Assembly: GCA_030847615.1 (NCBI GenBank) | Contig: JAUMIR010000004.1 | Span: 80,445,001-80,509,000 of the forward strand | Direction of reading: 5' to 3' | Length of the DNA: 64,000 nt | DNA from: Gambelia wislizenii | Taxonomy: Eukaryota; Chordata; Lepidosauria; Squamata; Crotaphytidae | Shown: positions 1-52,849 of the stretch, piece after piece | Position numbering within the stretch: the first letter of the stretch is position 1 | Layout: the number at the start of each line of letters is the position of its first letter | The notes under the pieces: model-generated | Told to the model about the DNA's origin: nothing | The model's input: the letters and a program-made list of their open reading frames with translations, nothing else | The model's database searches: none | Position numbers and translations under genes: made by a program

Positions 1-1367
1 CTATTTTGGTAGTCCACATTGTAGCAAGTGCTGATGTAATTAAAGGAAACAGTGGGCACAGAGCTGTTTGGCATCATCTCACTTGCTAGGTGACATGCTA
101 CCCTTACAAGGAACACCTGGCATTGTTTTGGACTGGCCTAATAGTTTCTGAGAGCCAAGCAGTTTTCACTGTCTGTCTAATAGAAGAGTCCTGCTGGAGT
201 CTCCCTTTAGTAATTGTAGAGCATGGCTGCTACAACAGATGTAACCAAGGATAGGACTGGATCACAGTTTTGCCCTCCTATTTGTTCTCAGAGCTTGAAG
301 CCTGATCCTAAGAGTCCATTGCTTGGACAGCATCAGAAAGTGAGTTATACTTTTAGAGAGTCTTTGTTTATCAGCATGTGATTTCCCCAACAATTCAGGA
401 AAATTTATCATGCCAGCAGTATGTGCATTCGGACCTACAAACATGTGCACGTGCATAATCTGATCATATGCTTACATGGGTAATTCATGTGGCATCAGTG
501 GCTGTTTGCAAATATGCAAAGGATTTTTGATCAGTTCTTTGTGATTTACTAAGGAGTCATTCACATAGGGTAGGGGTAAAAATCCGGATGATATTTAGAC
601 TACTTTGGCCTGGAGCTGTGGTGCATGAAATTTGGACTACTCTTGCCGAGATATAAGTGCATACCTCTGGCCAAAGCCCAAATCTGCATTTGGATTTTTG
701 CTTGTTGTCAGTGGCTTGTTGTCACTTTTCACGGAGCTCAGGGGGCAGTTGTTTGCTGGAAAAGCAAAGTCCCAGCATTAGCTGCTCTCTCTGAAGACAG
801 AACTGGCAGCTAGCCTCATGATGGCAGGGCTCGCAGGACTCTCTGACCTCAGAGAGCGACTACTGCTGGGGCTCTGCCTTGGGAATGAGAAGTGGTGCCA
901 AGGAGGGGGGAAAGGGTAGCACTTCAGGCAGTGCTTGAACTTCCATTCCTCTCCACCCCACCTTGAATCCAGAGCAGATGTATTGATCATATGGCAGTGT
1001 TCTCTGGAGTTTCAAGCAAACTGGAGAAAACAGCAGTTTTATAAAACCTGGATTAAGCCCCCCCTCCAAGTCTGGTGTGGGTAGGGCTGTATGTTATGTG
1101 CCCTTTTCACACTAGATTTGGGGGGAAAGTCACACATTGTTTGGCATTATCAGGCCAGATTTGGGGGGAATTTGAGTTTTTTTAATAGTGTGAATGCCCC
1201 CTAAGTCAACACAGTGTCTCCTCTCTCCATGTCATACTGTTACATTTTTGAATATTTATTTTAATTTATAGGTGAGGGTTGGCCTGTCTGTCTTTCTTTC
1301 TTCCTTTCTTTTCAAAGTAATGAATCATACCAGTTTCTCAATTGCTGCTTGTGTCTGCTGTGTTTAG
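1..1367. other. KCTD20 intron at left edge, mostly a dispersed repeat
   Basis: No exon can be supported. From about 715 to 1201 the sequence resembles 57063-57540 (the same GACCTCAGAGAG, GGTGCCAAGGAGGGG and TTTGGGGGGAAAG blocks in the same order), so it is a dispersed repeat. It ends at AGTGTGAATGCCCCCT, a terminus that recurs at the outer MITE near 54650. Positions 1-570 show no feature I recognise. Confidence 0.6.
715..1201 (+). repeat. Unassigned dispersed repeat, copy 1
   Basis: Alignable by eye over about 480 bp with 57063-57540 at moderate divergence. The right end AGTGTGAATGCCCCCT looks like a DNA-transposon terminus, but I see no matching inverted left end. No coding capacity. Confidence 0.6.
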
Positions 1368-10957
<9,590 letters not shown>

Positions 10958-12659
10958 TACTTTGGTTAAATGCAAAGGTGTCTCAGACAGATTTGGTTGA
11001 TGCACTGTGTCAGAAGGTATCTTCCATCAGTCTTCTTACAACTGGATCTCTTACCAACTATTTTACTCTTCAGTGGCTGTTCTGTCTAAAGACAGGTTCG
11101 TCAAGCAGAGGACTAGTATTGTTTCATCCGCTTTTGAGCACTCCCAAGCATTTCTCCAAATAGGACCTGGATCTGAGACTCAGTTCAGACCTCATCATTG
11201 ACAACATGAGCAACTCAGCTGTAATGATATGTTTGTTATCAGCAGGAGCAAAAGATGATGGATTGGATCTAGATTGGCCATTCCATAAATAGAAAGACTC
11301 TTTTTCTTCCCAGAAAACACTGGGTTCTGATGGAGGAAATGTCCATTAATTCCTCCTTGACCCTGCAGCCCTGCATTGCCTTTCATATTCTTGTAGAGGG
11401 CTTGCCCCCTGTCCTCTGAGCTAAAGGGCATTGCAGGGAGGAGTTCTAAAGATTGCCTTCTTGTCCCCCTTCCAGGTCAGGGTGGCAGAGGTGGTTGGTG
11501 TCAGGATTTGGATTGCACCCTGGTGACCTGAAGACACACACTGGGACCAAGCTTTGTGGTCATTGTGGGCTCCCTACAAGCCCTACCTCTTTCTGACATC
11601 ATCTAGTCCTACCTGACATCACAACCCCCCTGCCCCATACTCAGGTGGGCACAGAGTTCTGCCCTTGCTATCTCAGTCTCCGTTGGACAGAATCTCTCCT
11701 AAATGGAGCAGTGGAGATTTGGGGGGAGGATGAGGCATCCTTGGGACCTTTTCCAAGCCAGATTAGGCCCATAGGCTATAGCTTCCTCTCCTTCAGAGCA
11801 AGTAGAACTCCATTGAGCTTTAATTCTTGACCCTATCCTATGGCTCTTTTCAGTGAGGTTGTATGCAATCACAAAGCGTTAGTGCAACCAGTCAGCATTG
11901 ACTGATTTAAACCTTGGTTTAAACCAAATGACTTAAAAAAAAAACCTCCTGTTTTTAAAAAATTGATTATTCTTTCTCCTTTTTAAAAAAGTTTGGCTAG
12001 TATTACTATTTTCCAATCCTCTTACTGGAACGACTTTTTGAATTTAAACATTTTCAACTTTATTAGTAGTTTTTCATTGTTAGACCAGTATTCAGTGTCA
12101 GTTGCTTCTTTTTAATCACTTTATTTTATAGTGCAAGAAATGCCATTCAGAAACAAATCCTTCAATTAAAATAAGTTCAACCAAACCAACTTACTTTAAA
12201 AGAACACTTTTTAAAGAACAATTATTATTTAAGCTAGTAGCTATAACATCTGAACGGCATTTTGCTACTTCATTTTCTGATTTAGTCCTGTATTGGTTTT
12301 AATGAGGAAAAAACTGGTTTAAAAAAAACAGTTTAAACAAACAAACAAAAAAAAGGTTTTGTTTTGTTTTTGTTTGTTTTTTTAATGTGGGTTACTCCAA
12401 CCCTGCAAACAGTCCAGAACTGTTTTCTAATTTCGCTTCTTCAGCACCTCACATCCCAACTCCATAATTTAAATCTCAGGGAGATGCTGAGAAGATAATG
12501 AAAATGCAGGTACAGGGGTACATAATCTATAAATCATGGGTTGCACGCAAGATTTTGAGCTCAACACATTGAGATCTTTTCTGCACAAGCTTCCAGTAAA
12601 CATGCAAAGCTCTGTCTCTTAAGGATAGAAAAGGTAGAAATCAAATGCACTACAAAATA

Positions 12660-12887
12660 CAGTTGTCCCTTTATATTCGCTGGGATTTGGTTCCAGGACC
12701 CCCGTGGATACCAAAATCCATGAATATTCAAGTCCCATTATATGCAATGGCATAGCAAAATAGTGTCCCTTATATAAGATGGCAAAATCAAGGTTTGCTT
12801 TTTGGATTGTTTTTTTTAAAAAATATTTTCAAGATGTGAATACTTAAATCTGTGGATACCAAATCCATGGATACGGAAGGACAACTG
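12660..12887. mobile_element. Tigger/MER2-like MITE (228 bp)
   Basis: Flanked by TA. Inverted ends are CAGTTGTCCCTTTATATTCG and, read inward from the right, CAGTTGTCCTTCCGTATCCA. The body has TTCCAGGACCCCCGTGGATA, a standard MER2-type sequence without the GC-rich array of elements A-D. It probably represents the plain form of the shell. Confidence 0.88.
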
Positions 12888-12942
12888 TACTGCATTTTCA
12901 ACTCAGGGCAAAGTTATTAGTGTTCATATATACCTGTGAAAT

Positions 12943-12956
12943 ACACACACACACAC

Positions 12957-13008
<52 letters not shown>

Positions 13009-13009
13009 G
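12943..13009. repeat. (AC)n/(TA)n microsatellite
   Basis: Eight AC units pass into about 23 TA units interrupted by one CA. In RNA the TA block would form a self-complementary hairpin. It lies in the probable KCTD20 3' UTR. Confidence 0.92.
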
Positions 13010-13445
13010 AATGAAATACTTTACGTACAATGGATGGTAAATAAAGTGTTAAATTAGCAAAATCCACGAAGTACTTTTCATGTACAGAGATGCAAAGAAA
13101 AACATCTGTATTGATGTGATGTATCTGTAGTTTGACCTTTCTTCTAAAAGTCCTGTAGTTAACACCATAAGGTTACAGTGCCTGAATTCTATAGGCTTTG
13201 TGGACCAAAAGGCCAGGTGCTTTCTTCCTTAGTTAAGGAACTGTCTCCTTGACCCTCCAAAAGTGTTACACTGACATGAAAGCTGGTGATGCAGATGCAT
13301 TCATTGTTTAAGAATTCTGCTGTTTCCCCTGTATAGCCTTGGCACTTTTTCCATCTATGTTGCTTCATAGCTCACATGGGGCAATTAGCTAGCACACATT
13401 GGAAATTGTTTAATGCAGTGTAGATGTGTAAATAGCTGTTGCTTA

Positions 13446-13520
13446 AAACCATTTGTAAGCCGCTTTGATAGCCTTGTGGCTGAAGAGCGGGGTATAAATA
13501 ACTAAATAAAAAAAAATTAA
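13446..13520 (+). repeat. SINE/LINE 3' tail fragment
   Basis: TTGTAAGCCGCTTTGATAGC followed by GCGGGGTATAAATAACTAAA and an A-rich end is the common tail of lizard SINE/LINE copies. A similar tail is at 61315-61350 and, more diverged, at 51690-51740. No head is visible. Confidence 0.5.
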
Positions 13521-16041
13521 AAAAACATGCAGCTGGGCATGCTTCAGGGGTGTCATATTATCAAAGGAAGCAATTCTTGTGTTGCTTCTTCTTACTTTTA
13601 AAGCAACACTGATGATCTGAATTGCCTCAGCAAGGGCACATGGCATGGTTCACAGAACAGTTTCATTTAAGAAGCATGCAGGGAAATGTCCCCCATAAAA
13701 TCCTATGGGGGAAAGTTGGGCACAACTCTTGCTATTATATTGCCTTTCCAGGTACAAGGTATTTTTGATATGGGTAAAATGCACATTCAACGGGTTAGGT
13801 ATGAAGATCATAGCAGGTGGCCTTGCTGAACGTTTGATCTGGAAAGAGAGATCACACTATCACTTTGCATTAGTTAATGTCAACCCACTGTGTAATTGCA
13901 GGCAGCTCTAAAAGCTGATCCCACAGCAGCATTCTCTGCAAAGCAGAGGAAAAACATTTTCTGACAAGATATTATGATGAAGAATCTTACTATGGAAAAA
14001 ACAGCTTAAAAAGTTCTGCAACTGAAGTGTAATAGAATGTGAATGTTTAGTCATCTGAAGAAAATGTAGATTTGCAGCCATCAACACTTGAAATTACACA
14101 ACCTCCCATTTCCAGAGAACCCATGTCCACAGTTTCACTTATCTGTGTGTGTGTGTGGGATGTCCTCTTTAGGCATTTCTTAGGTCTCCAGCATGATTCT
14201 ATGGCTTGCTTTTGCCACAAGTTGGGCCAGAAATAATTCATTTCAGCAGGGCTTGCAAATCCATGGTTTCATGTTTTCCATGGTAAATCCAGGACTGTAT
14301 CCTCCGTGGATACAGGGGTCATACAGTAATTACAGTACAAAAATACTTTTTGCAGGGAGGAAAATGCCTGCAAACATCTCTATTTTGCAGTCTCAAAACA
14401 GCTGTTTAGGATCACACCTGAAACTACTTGATTCTGCCAGATACTGGAAATGGTTTTGCAGTCAGAAAAAAGCAATTTACTTTTTCTAGGAATGAATTGC
14501 CCCAGGTTGCTATTATTTTCAAGGAGCGCCTAGGATGTTTCAATTAATCTTTCACTTTTATTTTTAAGGAAGGTTAAGGGACTTTGGTATTGTCACACTG
14601 CTGAATTAAGATAAAGACTTTCAACATAGTCCTCTATATATTTACTTAAGGAGGAAGATCCACTGTGTTCAGTAGTTTTTCTCTTGGGAAAGTATGCCTA
14701 GGATTGCAACCCTCCAGCTATATAAAGTTTATTATAAGAGCAATGTATTTAGCAATACTCAAATCGAAGGTGGTTTTAAACATCCAATGTTCCTTTCACA
14801 AAAGTGCCTACAGAATTTTTCTTTGAAGCAGAGCAAATAAAAGAACATCTTCACTCATGCTGTCAACAAACTGAGGTGGTCTGCAGTCCTTTTGGTCTTT
14901 TGAAAACACAGCTATGTCAAGTTGGATGACTTGCACACTTACAGGCACTCAATAGCATTTAAAGTACACAATATTATTGTGAATGAACCCTTTCTGTGTT
15001 AAATTTTAAAAAATGAAACCAGATTAAGTTCAATATGCTGAGCTGGCAAACTATGCCAGTCTCAGGTTTGGTACAAGAGCTCTCAAACACAAGTTAACCA
15101 TTTACTTCAAGGCTAATCACCAGCACAAAGTTAAGCGAGTTTTTAAACTGGTCTGACATGTTTCTCCTTGGTAGAAACTAGTTCTGTGAACTACACTAAC
15201 CTCTTTAGCTTGAACTTAGGAGGATTCATGAATGTTCAGTGTAACTTTTAAAAAGATTTTGCATAACAATTGTTTGCCATCTCCAAAAGCAAGTGTATGA
15301 AGTCAGGTGTACATTTCTAAACAGATTTATAATAGGAATCCCAGGCAACTATAATAGCCTAACCAAGTTTATTGGCTGTTCAAAAACATACACCTGCCCT
15401 TCACATTTTATATGTGCTGCAGCAGATAGTAGTGTTGGCACAACAAACAATGGTTTGGATCCATCCTTAAGCATTTTTCCCATTGAAATTTATTTCAATG
15501 AATCTACTGTAAGTCTGGACATAACATATGAAGCTGTTCTCAAAATAGGATTCCAGTAAGAAACGTTTTCATACAAGTGGTTGAACTTTAAACATGAAGT
15601 ATGCCAAATAACTGGAGTACCTGTTCCACAGAAACGTGAACATGACATTATTTCATACAGTCAAGATGACTAGCAGGTTGAGGACACCCTTCTAAAATTA
15701 TACTTCCCTTAATTTAGTTAAGAGCTAAACATTTAGAAAAACAACTCATAGAGGTCCAAAGTTACATATATGTTGCTTTCTTTCTTGAACTAAAGACAAT
15801 ATATTTACTTCTTACATAATGCACAAGGGTTTATCTTTTATGGCAAAGTCTACTGGAATTAGGGGCAAAATTAATATTTCTGTTCAAGGGAAATATTGCA
15901 GCTGTACTTCCCTTATCTGCCCTAAAAGTGCAAATCAATGTTTTTCATTTTATAATTAGTTCAGTATTCTATGTTTATAAGATTATAGTTTATGTAGTTA
16001 TTGCTGATGTAAAAGCTGTTTATATGCTTCTTCATACTCTT

Positions 16042-16047
16042 AATAAA
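16042..16047 (+). terminator. Candidate KCTD20 poly(A) signal
   Basis: AATAAA followed after 18 bp by a T-rich stretch (GATTTTTTTGTC) is a good cleavage context. It is the last strong signal before STK38's own signal on the opposite strand. Confidence 0.5.
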
Positions 16048-16489
16048 GTGCTTCTGATTGATTTTTTTGTCTCTACTTCTGTGATGTAAAGAACCCCCTA
16101 GGATATTTACTAAAATAGTGTAGGTCTGCCTACTGCATGGATTTGGATTAATGTGAACCTCATTATTTTCAAAATTAACAAGGATATATGTAGCTGTGCA
16201 GAGGATTAGAGGCAAGACTCCTGCACAAGGCCACTCTCCCTCTTCATCCAATGTCCTGTATCCTTTTGCCTCCTCTGCCTAACTAGGTATTGTTTATTTT
16301 GTGGGGTCTATTTTTTCCATTGTAAGAACTTAAATTTTGCAACTGAAATACTTGCAAATGTGTTCATTACTTCTTCTAGTCTCACCCAATCAAAATACTT
16401 AGCAAATACATCTCCGCACACACACACTTTAAATTTACTTCACTGTAATCTGTAGACAATACATTTTTTCAGTTCAAAGAAATCCCAAA

Positions 16490-19400
16490 CCATTAGCAAA
16501 ACTACATTTATTAAAGAGGAATTTTAAACAGTAAGAATGCAAAGATTGTTCCATAAAGAGTTGGTCTTCACACAAAACCAAAAGATCACATACAAAGTAC
16601 ACAAAATCTTACTCAGTAAAAGCTGCATTAAGATTTTAAAAAGTCAATTTTCACCTGCCAAAATAAGGCAGAACCCAGGCACATTGATTAATCTGTATCT
16701 AAGTGCAATATTCTGGTAGGCATGACACACAACCAGTGGCATTACTTACATTATTACGGTGGGTCCTTCGGATCTGTGGGGGTTTGGTTCCCAGACCCTG
16801 TGCAGACACCAAAAACTGGATGATCACGCCCCATATTATTAAATGGTGGTGATGTGAATGTGCATGCTCCAGTGTCCATTTGATAATATTTAATAATATG
16901 GGATGTGATGATTTGCAGTCAGTTGAATTTGCAAATGCAAAGAGCCCACTGGAAATTTTATTTTCTCCTATACCTATGCAAGCTAATACCCATACTTTTG
17001 CAGCTTTTAGGGAGTATACTGAAAAGATACCAGAATGACATTATATTGAACAGCAGAGCACAACATATATACTTGCATAACCAATATGCTGGATAATTGT
17101 TTGACTACTAGATCTAAAAACTGCTTATAAAAAATGAGGTGTGTCAGCCTTGAAAGACAGTGACCTTTCCTTACATGATTTATTAGGGCAAGAGCAAGAT
17201 GACAGAACAAATAGAAATTTGGGAACCAACCATGGATTCTACATGGCCACCTGTCTGAACTGTGGTTAAGCATTAACACTGACACTGACAATTAAGATTT
17301 ATCAGAGTTCTGGCTTAAACCAAATTTAGGTAATGATTTCAAATATTAATTTAAATCGGACATTGGTTTACCTTAATGGCACTACCAACCTAATGCTTAA
17401 CTATAGTTAAGACAGGAAGGAGAAAATTTACTGTAGACATGTGGACTAGTTCCCTTAACTGTGGTTAAGAGAGTGTTAACATCACATCTGAAAATATATG
17501 GTCTGCTAGGTAAACAACCCTCCTTTAGTGTTCTAAAAAAGCCACAGAAATCCAAATTATAAATGCTTGTATGTGAGGGCACAGTTCTACAAAAGAAAGA
17601 GTCTGATCAGACTTTGAAGTGTCAAGCTGTTGAGTACATACATCTAATTTCTTTTAATTTGTTGATGCATAATGTCCTTGTTTGTGAGGAGCTTCCACTC
17701 GTGGCAATCAAGCATACTAGGTGATACCTGGCTAGTCCACTGTAATCTTGGATGCTGCTAAGGCTAAAGGGCTCAAGATCAGACTTGTTTGTAACAACAT
17801 GTTCCATTCATTCTAAACTACAAAACACAAAGCAAATTTTCAAGAAATTCCTAGCAGTACAAGGCAATCATACTTTGTACTATAATCCAATTACTCATGA
17901 CATACAAACCTTGCACTTAAGACCTGTCACACCGTGGCACAGAAATGCTTTGCTATATCATCATAATGCAGAAGACTATTAAAGAAGAGGCATGCAACAA
18001 TGTTTTCTTCCCTTTTGTGCAAGTTATTGGCTGGTTTGCTCTCCAGGTATTCTGGTCTTCTACACTTTTTAAGGCGTTATAAACAAACCAGTTAGGTATG
18101 CTACATATTTCAGCAGGCACCAGAAATGTATCTTTAAACCCATTCTTATCTAGTAAGCAAGCAAAACTCTAGTCCCACCAAGGGTGGGACATGTCAATGG
18201 AACACAGTAAAAACTGCAAACTAGGCATAAAGGGTCACGAAAGCAGGAACAAGAATTTATTCCCTCTTTCTAAACACATTCTTGGACAAAGGCTACATGA
18301 AAATATTTTATTATCTTTTGCACTGAAGCTTCTATTTTAGTTCTGCATCTAGAAAACAGATTAAGTCATAGGCTCTCTCAGGATTTAGGCAGTATAAAGA
18401 TAGACAACACAAAATGATAGCATAGTAGTAATGACAAGCAGAAAATGACAGGGGGGAACATTCTAGACTTACATATAAGACCATCTTGGGGATGCATGGG
18501 ATGCAGCATCTTAGAAACATGTCACTCTTTATGATATAATCACTAATATTTAATATTCTGGGGAAACCATCCCATGAAATCCAAAGGGATGAGGACAGAA
18601 ATTAGCTAGAATAAAATATACGTTTGGTGAGAATGACTGAGGTACCTATAATTGTAATACCATTCTAAGCTTCACTGGATTTTCTACAGGCAGAGAATAT
18701 GATGATTTTTGACCAACATCTCCTAAATTACAATAACTGAGTCCTGGTCCCCAAATTTGAACAAAGAACTAAGCACTTCAATGGCTTTTAGCCTAGTTAC
18801 ATAACAATAAAACTGCCAGAACATCTTACTGAAGGAAAAAATGTTTTTATGAAATCACCTGATAAAGATACTGAGGTACCTGGAAAGTCCCCAAACCATT
18901 TTGGACCTCATCCTCTGGTTTTCCTTTTTGAGCTTTGATAAGTATTAAATTTCTTCCTATACAACTAATCCTTCTGTATGAAGCTTACCATAACGTATAT
19001 TTTAAAGATGGCTACTTTCGAAGGATAGCAAGTGAATGAGATATTCAACAATGGCAGTATGGTATTATCATGCAGAAACTTAGAAGGTAGGGATTCAGCT
19101 GGACAGTATGAATGACTTTAAGGTCCTATCAAGGCCACCTAAAGTACAAGCAATCTGGAACATACACCACAAAGCAAGTTTGAACAATCAGGTTCATTAC
19201 CCTAGGAGTTCTTTATAGGTAGTATCAAAAGGCACTTAAGAGCTCTCAGGCTCCCAAGCTTCAGAAGCATGAAGCTCCAAGTATCACATCCTGCTATTTA
19301 AAACCTTACATATTACAACTCTCTGTCTGCATCAACTTCCTGGCTCTGATTAGTTCAAGTTTAGAAGTCAGGAAGGAGAGAAAGTCCTTTTCCCCAGATT

Positions 19401-20185
19401 ACTACCAAATCTTTATGAACAGGCCTCCTTACAGTATTAGCCGTGGTGATCTTATACTGTTACTATCAGTGATCTCTTTCTTTGCAGAAAGATAAAACAT
19501 TACATAAAACAACTCTTCCAAGAAATTATACCTTAGCATTGCTCAGAACATTGCTTATAAAAAGGATAATGTTCCACAAATCTGTAATGTAGAAAAAAAG
19601 CTTAATATTGTAAGCTCATTCTTTTAGTACCAACAGTAAAGTGCAGCAGGTTTTGAGGCTATCCCTGGATTGCAAAGATGCTATATCAAAAAAGGTTTTG
19701 AACGAAGTATAAAACACTACAGTGCTCTTTAAGGCAATATAGGATTTGCCCACCTGTGGGATACGTTGCTGAGAGTTTTGTCTACTTCATACTAGTTATT
19801 GCTCTGTTTCTTCAACAATACCATAGCCCTTAGAACAGTGCTGTACTTTCACGAAGCACATGTAAGATAGAACACACAGGAAAAATGCTGTTATGCTTTG
19901 CCATCTTAGTAAATAAAAGCTAGTTCTCTCCTCCCTCTTGTTGAAATAGCAGTCTTAAGAATTTTAACTGATGCCAGAAGACATATAATCTGCAATAAAG
20001 GCAGACAACAAGTATGTGGAAATTTTCCATAGATAAATCCACTGTATTGTAAACACAGTGTATATTATGTTATCCAGCATTCTTCTCAAGAGTTCACAGC
20101 CGTCAGGTAAAGCTTTTGAAGTGCAGGAGACAACAATGTGTGTTGGCAAACTAAACTCGAGGCTCAGAAGTTCCACTGTGAATTG
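16490..20185 (-). other. STK38: Probable STK38 3' UTR
   Basis: Runs downstream (leftward) of the STK38 stop. Minus-strand AATAAA signals occur at 18307-18312 and 16507-16512, giving a UTR of about 1.9 or 3.7 kb. It is AT-rich and almost free of young repeats, except a degraded MITE at 16757-16950 (GGTTTGGTTCCCAGACCC), which fits a conserved UTR. No other gene is visible. Confidence 0.5.
16507..16512 (-). terminator. Candidate STK38 distal poly(A) signal
   Basis: Reverse complement reads AATAAA within CTTTAATAAATGTAG. If used, STK38 ends about 430 bp from the KCTD20 end. A nearer AATAAA at 18307-18312 is an alternative. Confidence 0.4.
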
Positions 20186-50194
<30,009 letters not shown>

Positions 50195-51098
50195 GGTTTC
50201 TGAGGGGATGGAGTAAAATAATTAGAATATAACTTCTTGTCATATTACCCTTCAAACGAAAATTCAAAGTTACATAATTATTTAAATGAAGGATTCAGGA
50301 TAGACAAATAAAACTATGAAAAAAATGCAATATGATCACAAGCAGTAATCCAAAGATAAAGAGAGTGTAGAAGACCACAATGTTACAAAATGTATTGCAC
50401 AAGTCAGGCTTCCTGTTTTTGTACTTATGGTAAGTTATAAACAAGGAGGAAAGAAATGTGATAATAATCATGCCTCCAAATTGCATCTACAGGTTATATT
50501 ACACATATTAAGTCTCTCATATTTTCAATTCTAGTTTTTAGAATCCTATAACATGTTAAATTTTATTTCTACATACACATGCAAAGAAACATGTTATGTG
50601 TCCCATTTATTTCAACAGAACTTGATTCTAAACACTGCCAGCTCAACAACCCAATCCTATGCAAGTTTTTTTCAGAGCTATGTCACAAAGGTTTTAACAG
50701 AACTTACATAAAATTGCAGCCCATGAATGACTTTTCCTTGAAAAAACTGAACAAATGAAGGTCTCAGCTATTATACAGCTCCTGCACAAATCAATCTACA
50801 CTTACAACTGGGGAAAGTTACAAGTGAATACATGATGTGTAACTGCTTTTAAAGTCTTCCTAATCTAAGTGGATGTTTTCCTCAAATTAGCCCAACAAAC
50901 TAGACAGACCCTCCCCACCACGGTGCTATTTATGAGGTAGCTTATGCTTGCACAGTTCTTTGCCCCTAACCACTTTAAAAAAGTTCATTTCTTTCTGGAA
51001 AAAAAATGTTTCTGTACCAGCATAATTTCTTTTCACAATGCAGAGCAACTGTAGCTTCTTTTCAACAGCTATCAATAGAATGGCAATTACGATGAGGG

Positions 51099-51349
51099 GT
51101 GCATCTACACTATAGAAATAATGCAGTTTGACACCTCCTTAACTGCCATGGCTCCATCCTACAGACTCTTGGGATTTATAGTTTTGTGAGGCACCAGCAC
51201 TGTCTGGCAGAGAAGGCTAAAGACCTTAGAAACATAGAACTATCAGAGGCTACAAGGGTGTAGAACTACAAGTCCAAGGATTCCATAGGATGGAGCTGCA
51301 GCACTTAAAGTGGTGTCAAACTGTATTATTTCTACAGTGTAGATGCACT
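51099..51349. mobile_element. Palindromic MITE (AAATAATGC family)
   Basis: GTGCATCTACACTATAGAAA and inverted TTTCTACAGTGTAGATGCAC are 20-bp ends with one difference. Same inner arms as 25482 and 48493. Confidence 0.88.
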
Positions 51350-52674
51350 CAAGGACCATGGCCCCCCACAAGGGGGGAGATGACAGGACTCTAGCCCATG
51401 GGGCTGGGATTAGGAGCCCCTCCTGCATGAGATTCTTGTAAGTTTTTATTATATAAACCCATTTCGTTTAAAAATATATATATATATAAATATTACTTTG
51501 GTGTCATCATTTAAACGGACTTATTTCAATTTTATTCTAAATCCTGTAGAGCATCTCGCTGTCCTTATGCTTAGCAGTAGGTAATTTCTACTTTATTGTT
51601 CTTTGCTGTTTTTTTACGATTGGGGGGAGAGACAGGATATTTTTTAACCTTGTGTTTTTATTGTTATAATATTTTGTTGTTATTATTACATATGTTGTGC
51701 TTCGCCTTGATTCCCTAGGAAAAAGGCAAAATATAAATAAATTATATCATTATTATTGCAGTATTATTATTATTAGGTAGAGGGGCCCTGCCAAAGATCC
51801 TGGCCTGGGGTCCAGCTTCAGGATGTGGGGGGGGGGCATGCCTAGGATGATACAAAACTAAAAAATGAAGGAAGAAACAGATGTCACTGTGTGAGTTAGA
51901 GGCAGAGTTGTCTTCTTTGCAGACTGACTGACAAAACACACAGGAAACACAGGCTACAATCCTGTGCACACATTGGGGAGTTAATTCCCAAGGAAGTCAG
52001 TCAAACTTACTACAGTGAGGGTTTTTTTTGGGGGGGGGGAGGAATCATGAATGAGATGGGGCTGCTTGGTCCTTTTTATCCAGCCAAAAAAGTTATGAGA
52101 AGCAGCAGCAACAACAGCAACAACAGACAAGCAGGTGTTGAGAGCCAACCATGAGGAAAGGAAGAGCCAGCAGAGGCCATGCTCCCCGCTTAAAAAAACC
52201 AAAAACCCAAGCAGGAGAAAGGAAAACATTGTTGAAGCAGCTTTTTCTCAGCCTTTTTTACCCTGGCTGGAACCATTTTCAGGTCTCAGGGAACCCCTGC
52301 CTAAAAATTATTATAGCTACAGCTCCAAAACAAAAACAAAAACAAGTTTATTCCCCCCCCCAATCTCAATATCTTGGGGAACCCCTAGCAATTTTTATTA
52401 ATTTTTTTTATTTTCCAAATATGTATAATTGTGTAACTTCTACTGCTAGTATAAAGGTGTAAATATAATGTTCATTGGAAAAGGGAAAAAAAGAGTGATT
52501 GTAGTGTGTTTAGATTAAAAGGGAAAATGTATTAGTGTTAGGATTTATTTAGTGTCCTAGTGTTAGGATAGTTTTATTTTTGTATTAGTAAGCAAAGAGG
52601 AAAATAAATGTTTTGCGTTATTGTTACAGCCTTTGGCGGTCGGGTGTATTTTTTCAGTAGAGTGGTCTTATTTC

Positions 52675-52693
52675 AATAATAATAATAATAATA
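52675..52693. repeat. (AAT)n tract
   Basis: Six AAT units. A comparable tract lies at 43935-43960 in STK38 intron 3. Confidence 0.85.
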
Positions 52694-52849
52694 AAAATTC
52701 CTAACCAAAAATTCCTAGCAACTTTTTGGGGAACCCTGATTGGGAAACCCTGAAGGCTCCTCCTAAAGCGCCCAGCAACTTTATAAGCCTTCCCAGAGGA
52801 AGGGAAAAGAGCTGCCCTGCTTGGAAGAAGCAAAGAGGAGGAGGACCCA

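Larger units (their letters stand above)
10958..16065 (+). other. KCTD20: Probable KCTD20 3' UTR
   Basis: No gene is visible after the KCTD20 stop until the poly(A) signal at 16042. I infer one long 3' UTR, possibly with shorter alternatives: AATAAA also occurs near 13040 and 13495. It contains a Tigger/MER2-like MITE (12660-12887), an AC/TA microsatellite (12943-13009), a SINE-like tail (13446-13520) and a decayed MITE with CTCCGTGGATACAGGGG near 14244-14327. Where the transcript really ends cannot be seen. Confidence 0.5.
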
